A DNA stretch of 64,000 bases from Eshraghiella sp964414835 (GTDB taxonomy: Bacteria; Bacillota; Clostridia; Lachnospirales; Lachnospiraceae). Positions 34,146 to 43,876 of this stretch are shown here, piece after piece. The stretch covers positions 1-64,000 of the forward strand of contig CAYPWY010000008.1 in assembly GCA_964414835.1 (NCBI GenBank), given 5' to 3'. How positions within the stretch are numbered: position 1 is the stretch's first letter; each line of letters starts with the position of its first letter. Below the pieces are notes generated by a model, which ran no database searches, was not told the DNA's origin, and saw nothing but the letters and a program-made list of their open reading frames with translations. A program made the position numbers and the translations under genes.

Positions 34146-36419
34146 TTATGTTAATTGATTTCTTACAAGCTTTGCTGCCTGTACAAGATTCCTGAGGCTG
34201 GCGTCTGTTTCAGGTATTCCTCGTGTTTTCAGTCCGCAATCCGGGTTCACCCAAAGCTTGTCCTTATCTATTTTAGTAAGCATTGTATTCAATGCCTTTA
34301 CAATTTCTTCCACAGAAGGAACTCTTGGGGAATGAATGTCATATACTCCCGGTCCCACTTCTGTCTCAAAATTGCTTTGCTTGATTGCATCAAGTATGGT
34401 CAGCTTTGAACGTGATGCCTCAAATGAAATTACATCTGCATCCATATTGTCAATATCTTTTATGATGTCATTAAATTCGCTGTAACACATATGTGTATGA
34501 ATCTGCGTCTCTGCTTTTACACCGCTGTGGCACAGACGGAATGCCGGAATTGCCCAGTCAAGATACTGGCTGTACCAGTCACTTTTTCTGATTGGCAGTT
34601 TTTCTTTGAGAGCTGCTTCATCAATCTGTATAATACGTATTCCCGCTTTTTCCAAGTCAAGAACCTCTTCCCTGATTGCAATTCCAATCTGATATGCCAT
34701 TTCCTTCAGACTTATGTCCTCTCTTGGGAATGACCAGTTGAGAATTGTAACAGGACCGGTCAGCATTCCTTTCACAGGCTTGTCCGTAAGACTTTGTGCG
34801 TAGGCAGAATACTCCACCGTAATCGGAGCGGTTCTTTTTACATCGCCAAATATAATCGGAGGTTTAACACATCTTGTTCCATAGGACTGTACCCATGCTT
34901 TTTCCGTAAAAATATATCCTGCCAGATTTTCTCCGAAAAACTCAACCATATCATTTCTTTCGTACTCACCATGCACAAGAACGTCAATTCCTATTTCTTC
35001 CTGCTTTTCAATACAGTCTTTGATGAAAGCATATACCTGTTTATCATATGCCGCCTTATCAATTTCACCTTTTCTGTAACTGCTGCGGTTCTTCTTTACC
35101 TCCTGAGTCTGAGGAAATGAACCGATGGTGGTAGTTGGAAGCAGCGGAAGTCCGAAAACTGTTTTCTGCAGCTTTTGTCTTTCTGCACGTACAGGCGTTC
35201 TTACAAAATCTTTCTCTGATAAAGCTGCCGCCTGCTTTTTTACCTCCTCATTGCTAAAAAGCCTTTCCTGTTCAAATATCCTTTTATTGTCCTCGAATTC
35301 CTTCCGGGACTGATAATCATCACATTCAGCTAATATACTAAGCTCCTGCAATTCATTGAGTTTTTCCAAGGCAAAAGAAAAATACTGCTTTACTTCATCC
35401 TTCAAACCGGTTTCGTTTTCAAGAGTGTACGGAACATGCAATAACGAACAGGATGTGGACAGTACCATCCGCTCCGCATATTTCTTTAATTCTTTAAGCG
35501 TTGCAAGAACCTTTTCATAATTGCATTTCCAGATATTCTTTCCGTTTACCAGACCTGCAAAAAGAATCTTTTCTTTTGGAAACCCATATCTTTCCACTAA
35601 CTCTGCCGTTTTCTTTCCCTCCAGAAAATCCAGCCCGATTCCGTCAAAATCCAACGCCGCAGCATTTTCATAGCAGTCTCTGATATCACCAAAGTAGGTC
35701 TGCAGCAATACTTTCACCTTGCCCTTAGCTGTCAGAATCTGCTTATATAAGCTTTCAAACAGGCTTATGTCCTCCTTGGTCAAATCAGTTACAAGCGCAG
35801 GTTCATCAAACTGAATCCATTCAGCACCTAAATCACTGAATTTTTTCAGGATTTCTTTGTATGCGGCAGCAGCGGCAGCTGAATAATCATACGCAGTCTT
35901 GTCATTCTGATATTTTGCAAGCTTTAAAAATGTAAATGCTCCGATTATAACCGGTTTCGTCTGTATTCCTGTATTTTTTGCCTCAAGGTACTCATCAAAA
36001 GGCTTATTTCCTGTAAGCTCAATCTTGGTATCAGCTTCGATTTCCGGTACGATATAATGATAATTTGTGTTAAACCATTTTTTCATTGCAAGAGCAGGTA
36101 CATCCCCCGCTTCACCCTGATAACCTCTTGCCATTGCAAAATACGTATCTATTTCATTTAATTTAAGATTTTTATAGCACTTTGGTACTACATTCAACAA
36201 AACTGCCGTATCAAGCATACCGTCATAGAAAGAAAAATCATTTGATGAAATATACTTTACTCCGGATTTTTTCTGCCACTGCCAATGCTCTTGTCTTAAT
36301 GCCTTTGCCGTTTCAGATAATTCATTATTGTCAATAGCTCCGCGAAAATACTTCTCAGATGCAAATTTCAACTCTCTGAGCTTTCCCACTCTTGGGAACC
36401 CAACTACTGCGCTGTACAT
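34146..36419 (-). CDS. metE: Cobalamin-independent methionine synthase
   Basis: 757 residues, the standard MetE length with two barrels. The N-terminal half begins VGFPRVGKLRELKFASEKY. The C-terminal half contains LPTTTIGSFPQT, GEYERNDMVEFFGE, LTGPVTILNWSF, QIDEAALKE, and the zinc ligands in QIHTHMCYSEFND and WVNPDCGLKTRG. It methylates homocysteine using 5-methyltetrahydrofolate polyglutamate. GGAGG precedes the ATG. A LysR-type MET-box lies about 92 bases upstream, so control by a MetR/MtaR-like activator is likely; no S-box or T-box was seen. Confidence 0.96.
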   Translation of the reverse strand: MYSAVVGFPRVGKLRELKFASEKYFRGAIDNNELSETAKALRQEHWQWQKKSGVKYISSNDFSFYDGMLDTAVLLNVVPKCYKNLKLNEIDTYFAMARGYQGEAGDVPALAMKKWFNTNYHYIVPEIEADTKIELTGNKPFDEYLEAKNTGIQTKPVIIGAFTFLKLAKYQNDKTAYDYSAAAAAAYKEILKKFSDLGAEWIQFDEPALVTDLTKEDISLFESLYKQILTAKGKVKVLLQTYFGDIRDCYENAAALDFDGIGLDFLEGKKTAELVERYGFPKEKILFAGLVNGKNIWKCNYEKVLATLKELKKYAERMVLSTSCSLLHVPYTLENETGLKDEVKQYFSFALEKLNELQELSILAECDDYQSRKEFEDNKRIFEQERLFSNEEVKKQAAALSEKDFVRTPVRAERQKLQKTVFGLPLLPTTTIGSFPQTQEVKKNRSSYRKGEIDKAAYDKQVYAFIKDCIEKQEEIGIDVLVHGEYERNDMVEFFGENLAGYIFTEKAWVQSYGTRCVKPPIIFGDVKRTAPITVEYSAYAQSLTDKPVKGMLTGPVTILNWSFPREDISLKEMAYQIGIAIREEVLDLEKAGIRIIQIDEAALKEKLPIRKSDWYSQYLDWAIPAFRLCHSGVKAETQIHTHMCYSEFNDIIKDIDNMDADVISFEASRSKLTILDAIKQSNFETEVGPGVYDIHSPRVPSVEEIVKALNTMLTKIDKDKLWVNPDCGLKTRGIPETDASLRNLVQAAKLVRNQLT

Positions 36420-36459
36420 AATATACCTCCATATTTTTTTCGTGTTTTATATGATTATT

Positions 36460-36488
36460 AGTATATAGTCATAATTTTTATTTGAAAA
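36460..36488 (-). promoter_or_regulatory. Promoter of metE
   Basis: Minus strand TTTTCA, 17-base spacer, TATACT. The weak -35 fits an activated promoter. Confidence 0.55.
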
Positions 36489-36492
36489 ATAC

Positions 36493-36541
36493 AAAAAAAC
36501 AGCGTTTTGATATAGTTTAAAACTATACCAAAGTGCTGTTT
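36493..36541 (-). terminator. Terminator of the NifX-like gene, enclosing the MET-box
   Basis: AAACAGC/GCTGTTT outer stem with a long inner dyad; on the minus strand it is followed by TTTTTTTGTATTTTT. Confidence 0.75.
36511..36527. promoter_or_regulatory. MET-box (MetR/MtaR-type operator) upstream of metE
   Basis: TATAGTTTAAAACTATA exactly fits the TATAGTTTnAAACTATA consensus reported for LysR-type methionine regulators of streptococci. It is centred about 66 bases before the inferred metE transcription start. Confidence 0.7.
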
Positions 36542-36592
36542 GCAAATCCTTACTCTTTATTTCGCCAAATGCTTATACAATAAAAGCAGCTT

Positions 36593-36970
36593 TTAAAATA
36601 AATTCTGCACTGCTGCATAAGCAGCCATCTTATTAACCGACTCGTCAATCATTCCCGGAAGCTCATAGGCTCCTATCCCACGCCTTTCAAGCGCTCCCAC
36701 TGCCCCCGGCCCGATTTTACTTACCAGTACATAATCACAATCTGCCAACCGGTCAACCGTTTCCGCCATTCTGGCATCATCATGGCTGCCTGCTTCACAT
36801 ACCGGTGCAAAAGTTCTCTCTTCAACAACCTTTGCCTGACCGTTTTCCTCTATATCCACGATATAGAAACGCTCAGCCCTGCCGAAATGGCTGTTTACTA
36901 CTATACCATCAGAGGATGCCGCTGCAATTCTGCATTTAATTCCATCAACACCAACATTCCAATCTTTCAT
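36593..36970 (-). CDS. NifX/NifB-type (dinitrogenase Fe-Mo cofactor biosynthesis family) small protein
   Basis: 125 residues from the ATG at 36970 (GGAG ten bases upstream). The domain shows CRIAAASSDGIVVNSHFGRAE, FYIVDIEENG, and YVLVSKIGPGAVGALERRGI, the pattern of the NifX/NafY/VnfX cluster-binding family. No other nif genes are nearby, so it is probably one of the many stand-alone members in anaerobes that may carry Fe-S or Mo-type clusters. It is separated from the upstream cyclase by about 90 bases and ends in its own terminator before metE. Confidence 0.85.
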   Translation of the reverse strand: MKDWNVGVDGIKCRIAAASSDGIVVNSHFGRAERFYIVDIEENGQAKVVEERTFAPVCEAGSHDDARMAETVDRLADCDYVLVSKIGPGAVGALERRGIGAYELPGMIDESVNKMAAYAAVQNLF

Positions 36971-37058
36971 ATTCTCAGTTCTCCGCATTTTATGGTTACT
37001 GATAATTATTGTTATTTTCATGCTATTTTATAATACCGGATGAACATATGCCATTTTC

Positions 37059-38744
37059 TCACATACCATCCCTGTAAAAGGCAATTCCGTCTTTTCCGGC
37101 TTTTTTAATATAATACATTGCCTTGTCCGCTGCGGCAACCAGCTCCGTTTCATCTTTACCGTCACCGGGCCACATTGCAATACCAATGCTGGAATGCATG
37201 TGTTCCTCTCCTGACTCCAAATGATATGGCTGCCTGAGGATTCTCTGAAGCCTCTTTGCATAATCATCCACCACATTGCGCGCTCCGCTTGACACTATAG
37301 CTGTAAACTCGTCTCCAGCCAGTCTGTATGCCGTAAATTTCTTGTCGGAAAGTTTTGCCGAGCGGGCAGCCAGTTCCTTAAGCACTGCATCCCCTGCATT
37401 ATGTCCGTACACATCATTAATCCGCTTAAAATTATCTAAATCATACATTATAAGGCCAAAAGGATCCTTGTCATAAATCTTCTGCTGCAAATCTCCCATA
37501 AAAGTCTGGCGGTTAAGCAGGTGCGTCAATGCGTCATGGCGGGCTATTTGTGCCAGCCTTTCATTGGCTTTATGTACAGCCTCATTCATTTTTTTTCTTC
37601 GCAAATTATCTACTGTCAAAAGCCCTATCAGCAGGGAGAGGATTATAACTACTCCAAACCCAATCCATATGACATTACGATTCAGCTCAATAAAGGTTTC
37701 CTTGTGGTTAATAATCTCCACATTATCGGGAAGTGCCGAGTTATCTATCCCAAAACGGTTCATAACATTCTCGTCAAAACAGTATGTCTTGGGAGAATTG
37801 TCTATCACATCTATATCTGCACAGTCATTTCCATTCAGAATCTGCATTACCATATCCCCGGCAATATATCCCATCTGCTTCTGGGAGATAATTTCCCCTC
37901 CCAGAAAACCTTTCCCCATTCCAATGGACACAATGGAAAATACAGGTATCTTGGCACTTGTACACAACATCTCCACAGCTTCCTCGGAAGCATAAACATT
38001 GCCGTCTCCGTCTTCGCTGCACATTATGTATATAAGGATGCTTTCATCTCCCAGTTCCGCAACCTGCCTTTTCAACTCCTCCTGAGATAATACCGATGCA
38101 TCAATCTCTTTAAATTCCAATTCCGGAAATTTATCATCATATTTAAAAAATTCTATCCTTTCACCCTCTCCGGTTATGGTGTCGTCCAGAATGGCTACTA
38201 TCTGCGTGGCATCAGGATACATACTGCTGGCAAGAGCTATGGTATTATCATATGAAAGACTCTCAACTACTCCTGTTATATTGGCGTCCTTGCTGGCTTC
38301 CGCAGCCTGCCCCACATTATTAACTCCTTCAAAAATAATCGGGATATCCGCAAACAGTTCACTCCTGTACTCCAGCGCAAAACTAAACGCTGCATCATCA
38401 CCTACAATTACCACATCATATGCCGGAACATTCTGCAGATAATATTTTATACTTTCGTAAAAAAGCCGTGTACTCTCATCAGAATCCAGATTCTTCGTAT
38501 CCATGAATTTGTAGTCAAGTACAACATTGCTTCCAAGAGCTTCATTTATCCCTTCCATCTGCTGCGGTACAGTTTCCCATGCATAGGAATAGGAACTTAT
38601 AAAAAGCACTCTTCCTGTAGTCTCTTCCTCATCCGATTCTCCTGCTGCCGCCGAAACTCTGCATTTTCCTACAAAAAACAGGAACACTGCCAATAGAATC
38701 AGAATCATCCCTGCTTTACCACGAGGCAAAGTATTCTTACTCAT
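37059..38744 (-). CDS. Membrane-bound diguanylate cyclase with an ABC-substrate-binding-like sensor
   Basis: 561 residues. A signal-anchor at about 10-35 is followed by an extracellular sensor (about 40-335) resembling the ABC-transporter substrate-binding family (VLFISSYSYAWETVPQQMEG, YDVVIVGDDAAFSFALEY, PVFSIVSIGMGKGFLGG). A second membrane helix (about 355-378) and a GGDEF domain (about 400-561) complete it. The active-site loop is RLAGDEF, i.e. AGDEF, a variant that is still active in some cyclases. DALTHLLNRQTF and DLDNFKRINDVYGHNAGD are intact. It should couple an external ligand to c-di-GMP synthesis. Confidence 0.85.
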   Translation of the reverse strand: MSKNTLPRGKAGMILILLAVFLFFVGKCRVSAAAGESDEEETTGRVLFISSYSYAWETVPQQMEGINEALGSNVVLDYKFMDTKNLDSDESTRLFYESIKYYLQNVPAYDVVIVGDDAAFSFALEYRSELFADIPIIFEGVNNVGQAAEASKDANITGVVESLSYDNTIALASSMYPDATQIVAILDDTITGEGERIEFFKYDDKFPELEFKEIDASVLSQEELKRQVAELGDESILIYIMCSEDGDGNVYASEEAVEMLCTSAKIPVFSIVSIGMGKGFLGGEIISQKQMGYIAGDMVMQILNGNDCADIDVIDNSPKTYCFDENVMNRFGIDNSALPDNVEIINHKETFIELNRNVIWIGFGVVIILSLLIGLLTVDNLRRKKMNEAVHKANERLAQIARHDALTHLLNRQTFMGDLQQKIYDKDPFGLIMYDLDNFKRINDVYGHNAGDAVLKELAARSAKLSDKKFTAYRLAGDEFTAIVSSGARNVVDDYAKRLQRILRQPYHLESGEEHMHSSIGIAMWPGDGKDETELVAAADKAMYYIKKAGKDGIAFYRDGM

Positions 38745-38889
38745 TCGTATTGTCCCTCCTGTTCACCCCGTCAATTCATAACCGATAATTAACTACTTAT
38801 TTTCATACTATATCACATTTAGTATTTATCCTCAATGTTTTTTTCATATCAATGGACCAATCGTCATATGACATTTTAACAAAAAGTGC

Positions 38890-38919
38890 TTGCCAAAAGC
38901 ATTATGTAAGAAATATTAT
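38890..38919 (+). promoter_or_regulatory. Probable promoter of the plus-strand glycosyltransferase gene
   Basis: TTGCCA, 18-base spacer, TATTAT. Confidence 0.5.
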
Positions 38920-38976
38920 ATAATAAAGAAAGGTGATGTCAGCCTGATAAACATTTACATTTCAAAGGAGAAGCAA

Positions 38977-39915
38977 ATGCCGAAGGTTTCTGTAATTATT
39001 CCTGCTTATAACTGTGAAAAAACATTATCTTCCGCTCTTGGCAATCTGGTGAACCAGACGCTTAAGGATATTGAAATTATTATTGTCAATGATTGCTCTA
39101 CTGATAACACATGGAAGATAATGACGGATTGCGAAAGACAATTCAGCGATAAGGTGATGATTATAAATTCAGACCAAAACCGCGGCGCCGGTGGTGCCAG
39201 AAATCTTGGACTCCTTTATGCTTCCGGCGATTATGTAGGATTTGTGGACAGCGATGATATACCTGATGTTCAAATGTTTGAAAAGCTGTATACTGCTGCG
39301 GTGAATGGCAACTATGATATTGTAGACTGCGGTTTTTACAATGAAAAGACCGATACTGCTGTCATTTACACATCTGATGAATTGTCCGGCGAATTGAACG
39401 ATTCCAAACGCAGTGAACTTATTGCCAGCGGCGGATATATATGGTCAAAGCTTTTTAAACGGACATTCCTGTCTGATTTGAATATTTCTTTCCGCGAAAA
39501 TGTCATATTGGAAGATTGTGAATTTTTAATGCTTGCCTTTGCAAAAGCCGGAAGTATAGGAAATGTAAAGGAAATTCTTTATTTTTACAAGTGCACTGAC
39601 AATTCCGCCTCCAAATGTGTAAATCCGGACAAATATTATACATACACCACCGAAGCTATTAATGCTATATATGACACTCTCTCATGTCTTCCTAACTATG
39701 ATGGAATTAAAACCGCTGCAGAATATGCTATGATTAACATCTGCATACTTTGTATTCAATCCATCCTTGTCTCCGGGCGCAGTGAAAATCTGATGCCTTT
39801 GAGGGACATTATGAAAAATAAAATCAGCGGTGATATTTATACCAATAAATATATTATAAATAAAATATCCAAGAAGGATATGGAACTGCTTCACAGCCTT
39901 CTTGCGTCAGGTTAA
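38977..39915 (+). CDS. Family 2 glycosyltransferase
   Basis: 312 residues from the ATG at 38977, which follows AAAGGAG; an in-frame ATG at 38890 lies within the promoter. The GT-A fold is clear: KVSVIIPAYNCEKTLSSALG, IIIVNDCSTDNTW, NRGAGGARNLGLLYASGDYVGFVDSDD (DxD metal site), and KLFKRTFLSDLNISF. No membrane helices. It transfers an activated sugar, substrate unknown. It converges on the big minus-strand glycan operon, with only three bases between the two stops, and is probably part of the same locus. Confidence 0.88.
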   Translation: MPKVSVIIPAYNCEKTLSSALGNLVNQTLKDIEIIIVNDCSTDNTWKIMTDCERQFSDKVMIINSDQNRGAGGARNLGLLYASGDYVGFVDSDDIPDVQMFEKLYTAAVNGNYDIVDCGFYNEKTDTAVIYTSDELSGELNDSKRSELIASGGYIWSKLFKRTFLSDLNISFRENVILEDCEFLMLAFAKAGSIGNVKEILYFYKCTDNSASKCVNPDKYYTYTTEAINAIYDTLSCLPNYDGIKTAAEYAMINICILCIQSILVSGRSENLMPLRDIMKNKISGDIYTNKYIINKISKKDMELLHSLLASG

Positions 39916-39918
39916 TGC

Positions 39919-40959
39919 TCACTGGCGGTTACTCAGCAAATCGTCAATTAACCTACGATACATAGTTTCCATATCCGTTTTCGGTTTCCATCCCAGTTTT
40001 TCAATTTTCCCTGATGACAGTCGTAATCCTGTGGACATTGCATATCCGTAGGGATTTCCTTCTGGAATATCGTATACTACATTTATTTTCCCTTTTGCAA
40101 CTTTCTTCGCAACCAATTCCGCCATCTGCGCAATAGTCATTGTGTTTTTCTCATTTACAACATTATATGCCTCTCCGTTTTTTCCATCTTGAAGAATTGC
40201 AATTAATGCTTCTATCGTATCTTCTATATCACAATAATTTCCAACTGAATTTCCTGATGTATGCAGCACAATGTCCTTACCATCACAGACTGCATTGGCA
40301 AACTGAGCAAACACCCTTGTTTCATCACTGTGAATACCACTTCCAAATGTCTGTGATAATCTGGCTATCTTAACAGGAACACCATATTCCTTATAATACG
40401 AATAACAAAGATTTTCTGCCATGCGCTTCCCCAATGGATAACTGCTGCGCTCATTGCAGGCATCAATATATCCGCATTCATCCTCTGAAACCCTTTTATT
40501 ATCTTTACATTCAATGCTGCCATACACTTCCATTGAAGATAAATAGACCATACTGTTTATTTCTTGAGCCTTGGCTATTTCCAGAACATTTTTTGTTCCT
40601 GTTACAATACTGTCTATTGTTTCCACCGGGTTAGAAATCATATAGCCAGATTTTGTCGGTGCTGCACAATGTATTATATAATCTACCTTTTTAGTAATAT
40701 TATCATTTTTCAGATTCTCCAACGATGTTTCTATAAAAACAATTTCCACATCATGCTTGTCCATACAGCATACAAGCTGCTGTTTAGCCTTTTCCAGATT
40801 TCTTACTGGCAAAATCAACCGCAGCAAAGGAATCCCGCCCTCTTCAGATATGCGTCGGATAACCTCCGGGGTTTCGGTTATTTTTTTTACCAACATACTC
40901 CCTATGTATCCTGTCGCCCCTGTTATCATTACACCTGCCGTCTTATTTAGATGGTTCAT
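39919..40959 (-). CDS. NAD-dependent epimerase/dehydratase (nucleotide-sugar type)
   Basis: 346 residues, an extended SDR. It has the cofactor motif ITGATGYIGSMLV, DYIIHCAAPTKSGYM, YLSSMEVYGS, and the catalytic Tyr-x3-Lys in YPLGKRMAE. The family modifies nucleotide sugars (epimerisation or dehydration); the exact reaction is unclear. It is the last gene of the minus-strand glycan operon and begins four bases after the amino-acid permease gene. Confidence 0.85.
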   Translation of the reverse strand: MNHLNKTAGVMITGATGYIGSMLVKKITETPEVIRRISEEGGIPLLRLILPVRNLEKAKQQLVCCMDKHDVEIVFIETSLENLKNDNITKKVDYIIHCAAPTKSGYMISNPVETIDSIVTGTKNVLEIAKAQEINSMVYLSSMEVYGSIECKDNKRVSEDECGYIDACNERSSYPLGKRMAENLCYSYYKEYGVPVKIARLSQTFGSGIHSDETRVFAQFANAVCDGKDIVLHTSGNSVGNYCDIEDTIEALIAILQDGKNGEAYNVVNEKNTMTIAQMAELVAKKVAKGKINVVYDIPEGNPYGYAMSTGLRLSSGKIEKLGWKPKTDMETMYRRLIDDLLSNRQ

Positions 40960-40963
40960 TAAT

Positions 40964-42388
40964 TCAGTTCCCCTTTACATCCGATTTATCTTTTTTATTT
41001 CTCATTCTTACATAAAAAACAATGCCTATAATAAGCCAAATTCCCAAGCAAATATATGATTCTTTGCTCAAAGAACAGTTAAATGCTTTTATCGGTACAA
41101 TTAACAGCAGAATAAATATACTCGAAATAACTATACCAATCATGCCCGTTGCCATTATGCCTTTATTTTTTATCTTTCCTGCAAATTTGAATGCGGCTGC
41201 TGAAGTATAGCCATATCCTATCGCCGCACCTACTGATGACATATCTACAATCCATCCAAGCGCCGTCCTTCCGAAAAACGGAGCAATAATTGAAATCACA
41301 AGAACAAATATAATGGCATTTACCGGAGTTTTATATTTTACGTGGATTTTGCCAAACCATTTCGGCAGATATTTCTCTTTTGACATTGAATACAACAATC
41401 TGCTTGCAGCCATATAAAATCCCATTATTCCTGATAAAATTGCCGCCAATACAGCCATACCTATAAATATCAGACCCGCATTTCCCAACAATTCCTTTGA
41501 GGCATAAAATGTCGGCAGCGAAATAAGACCATCTAAGTTATCCAAATTACTTATATAGCCTGCCCAATTTTCATACCTGTCCGGTATAACTGCAGCCGTT
41601 ACCGTATTCAGTATGATATAAACCAGTCCGCCGAACAAAATTGACAGTATCATAATGCCTTTTGATTTTTTAGGTGAAAAATGAAATTCTTCCGCCGCCT
41701 GCGGAATTGTATCAAACCCCACAAATGCCCACGGCGCAACTGCAACAACTGCCAAAACTCCGGAAATTTTAGAATTAGACGGATAAAACGCCGGTGACAA
41801 ATTATCAAAAGAAATTTTATTGCTAATCAATGCCGCAACTGATACAACACAAACTCCTCCTACAAGGGCTGCTATCAATACAAGTTGAAATACCCCGGTT
41901 ATTTTGGCGCCATGAATACTTAACACAGCCAATGCTATCAATGCCACAACAGCAAGCAATATTTCTCCCATATAAATATCATATCCTGCAACCGTATAAT
42001 GAAATCCCGTCTGAAAAATATTATTTAACAGATTTCTTCCAATCAGCGCAAGTGCCGTTGCATTGAGAGGAACTATCGCCAAATATGACAATCCCAAAAA
42101 CCATGCGCACACAAAGCCGTTTATCTTTCCAAATGCCTTTGTCGCATATGTAAATTCACCGCCGGCAACCGGATATTTATTGACCATAAAATGATAATTA
42201 AATGCAATAATTATCATAAGAAATGCAGCTATACTAATAGCAATTACCGTTCCCAAAGGGCCTGCCTTTACAAGAAATGTATTTCCCGGCATTACAAAAG
42301 CGCCCCAGCCGATAATACAGCCAAATGCCAATGCCCATACATGTATTGGAGACAGCGCCTTTTTTAGTTTTTCATCTGTACCCGCCAT
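40964..42388 (-). CDS. APC-superfamily amino-acid permease
   Basis: 474 residues with about 12 hydrophobic helices. The N-terminal GCIIGWGAFVMPGNTFLVKAGPLG is the helix-1 substrate-binding region of APC transporters, and NKYPVAGGEFTYATKAFG and APWAFVGFDTIPQAAEE are further family segments. It should import or exchange an amino acid or polyamine across the cytoplasmic membrane. It is embedded in a glycan operon between an epimerase and an ATP-grasp gene, which suggests supply of an amino-acid building block. Confidence 0.88.
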   Translation of the reverse strand: MAGTDEKLKKALSPIHVWALAFGCIIGWGAFVMPGNTFLVKAGPLGTVIAISIAAFLMIIIAFNYHFMVNKYPVAGGEFTYATKAFGKINGFVCAWFLGLSYLAIVPLNATALALIGRNLLNNIFQTGFHYTVAGYDIYMGEILLAVVALIALAVLSIHGAKITGVFQLVLIAALVGGVCVVSVAALISNKISFDNLSPAFYPSNSKISGVLAVVAVAPWAFVGFDTIPQAAEEFHFSPKKSKGIMILSILFGGLVYIILNTVTAAVIPDRYENWAGYISNLDNLDGLISLPTFYASKELLGNAGLIFIGMAVLAAILSGIMGFYMAASRLLYSMSKEKYLPKWFGKIHVKYKTPVNAIIFVLVISIIAPFFGRTALGWIVDMSSVGAAIGYGYTSAAAFKFAGKIKNKGIMATGMIGIVISSIFILLLIVPIKAFNCSLSKESYICLGIWLIIGIVFYVRMRNKKDKSDVKGN

Positions 42389-42400
42389 AATTTTACCTCA

Positions 42401-43849
42401 CTATATTAGTCTGCCCCATTCATAATCAATTTCCGTCGGTTCAAACGGAGCAAGTCCGCCCAGAGTTGTCAACGTCAGTTCTCCCAAATACAATTTATCC
42501 TTCATCACATAGAAGTCCACTCTTATATAATCAAACGGTTGGGACAACTTACGGCTTAAATCCAACATCTTTTCCAAACATTCCGGTCTGGGAACATCAT
42601 AATGAATAAGCGGATACCCATGCCGGAATTTCTGCGGAATCCAGTTTACATCAAAATGAGTTACTTCATGCGGATTCTGACTTACAACATGAATGTATTT
42701 AGGCTCCCCATGAAAACAATGGACTTTAAAATCATAATACTGAAGACCCTCTATATCCAACAATTCTTCAGCAATAATACGCTGCCTGATATTTTTAAAC
42801 GGCCAGTTAAAATTATAATAATACTCATTATCATATTTAGCTTTCCACGTCCTCATTTTTTCAACGATTTCATTATAATCCATACTCGCCTTATCTTTTA
42901 CAATAATAACCTTTTGACTATCCCCTCCCCTCGTAGCTTTCAGAACAAACTGATTAGGCAATGCTGAAAAATCTATATCTTCAGGATTATCCCATACTCC
43001 TAATAATGGAACTATATATTCATCTCCCACCTTTTCGGAAACATATTTTTTAAACAAATATTTGTCCGACACTTCCGTATAAACCGGATTATGATTATAT
43101 AGCGTCATATTTAAAATCTTTTCATTGAATGTTTTAGGTTCATCAAAATCAGGAACATACTGATTATTATGTATCTCTGTAAACAGATACCTCATCTGTT
43201 CTTTTTTCAGTTCATCATCATCCGATTTATCTATCAGTGCATTTACAACACGATTGGTATGCATCAAATATAAGTATCTGTCAGTCTGCCGCTGTTGAAT
43301 ACCTTTAATCCTCTGTTCCATATTGTCAATTTTTTGCTGCAGTCTGTATTCCAGCCTGTCCGCCTTCCACTCAAGCTGATATGTTTTCCTCATTGATGCA
43401 ATCCAAAACTTTGCTTTAACAGACAAACGGTGGTATTCCATAACGGGAAGTGAAAATACATGCACTATTCCCATTTCTTTCATCTGGAAAAAAATCTCAT
43501 CAATTCCGTTGATTGGCGTAACAAGAACAACAATGTATGGATTTTGTTCATCAATTAATTTTTTTATAGGGAAAATTGTTACTCCGGCCCTGCTTACTCC
43601 CCCTTGCACAAGAACATTTTTGTCAACCGCATAGGCCACATCAAAAATCTGAGCGTATGTCTTGCAAAAATATTCAAACATTTCTCCCGTTCCATACAAA
43701 ATTATTTTTTTATCCGCAGAAGCACATTTGAACTTTTTCCATGTGCTGTTCTTCTCCACTTCTTTGCAGCAAAGTTTCCCGTCATTTTTTATTTTCTTTC
43801 TCAAAGAATTTACAAGTATCATTTCACTTTTATCCGATTTTAACATCAT
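42401..43849 (-). CDS. TupA-like ATP-grasp protein with N-terminal Rossmann-like domain
   Basis: 482 residues. Residues about 45-150 form a nucleotide-binding-like module (KKIILYGTGEMFEYFCKTYA). A coiled coil follows (about 165-200, RLEYRLQQKIDNMEQRI). Residues about 220-482 match the TupA-like ATP-grasp fold seen in teichuronopeptide-type glycan loci: KTFNEKILNMTLYNHNP, FVLKATRGGDSQKVIIV, YYDFKVHCFHGEPKYI, DYIRVDFYVMKDKLYLGELTLT. ATP-grasp enzymes join carboxylates to amines. Its neighbours are an amino-acid permease and another ATP-grasp gene. Confidence 0.82.
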   Translation of the reverse strand: MMLKSDKSEMILVNSLRKKIKNDGKLCCKEVEKNSTWKKFKCASADKKIILYGTGEMFEYFCKTYAQIFDVAYAVDKNVLVQGGVSRAGVTIFPIKKLIDEQNPYIVVLVTPINGIDEIFFQMKEMGIVHVFSLPVMEYHRLSVKAKFWIASMRKTYQLEWKADRLEYRLQQKIDNMEQRIKGIQQRQTDRYLYLMHTNRVVNALIDKSDDDELKKEQMRYLFTEIHNNQYVPDFDEPKTFNEKILNMTLYNHNPVYTEVSDKYLFKKYVSEKVGDEYIVPLLGVWDNPEDIDFSALPNQFVLKATRGGDSQKVIIVKDKASMDYNEIVEKMRTWKAKYDNEYYYNFNWPFKNIRQRIIAEELLDIEGLQYYDFKVHCFHGEPKYIHVVSQNPHEVTHFDVNWIPQKFRHGYPLIHYDVPRPECLEKMLDLSRKLSQPFDYIRVDFYVMKDKLYLGELTLTTLGGLAPFEPTEIDYEWGRLI

Positions 43850-43876
43850 TTCCTACCCTGAATAAACAGCTGAAAA

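Noticed and set aside
36420..36592. S-box or T-box riboswitch upstream of metE
   Set aside because: No SAM-riboswitch core or T-box sequence seen; the hairpin there is a terminator plus MET-box.
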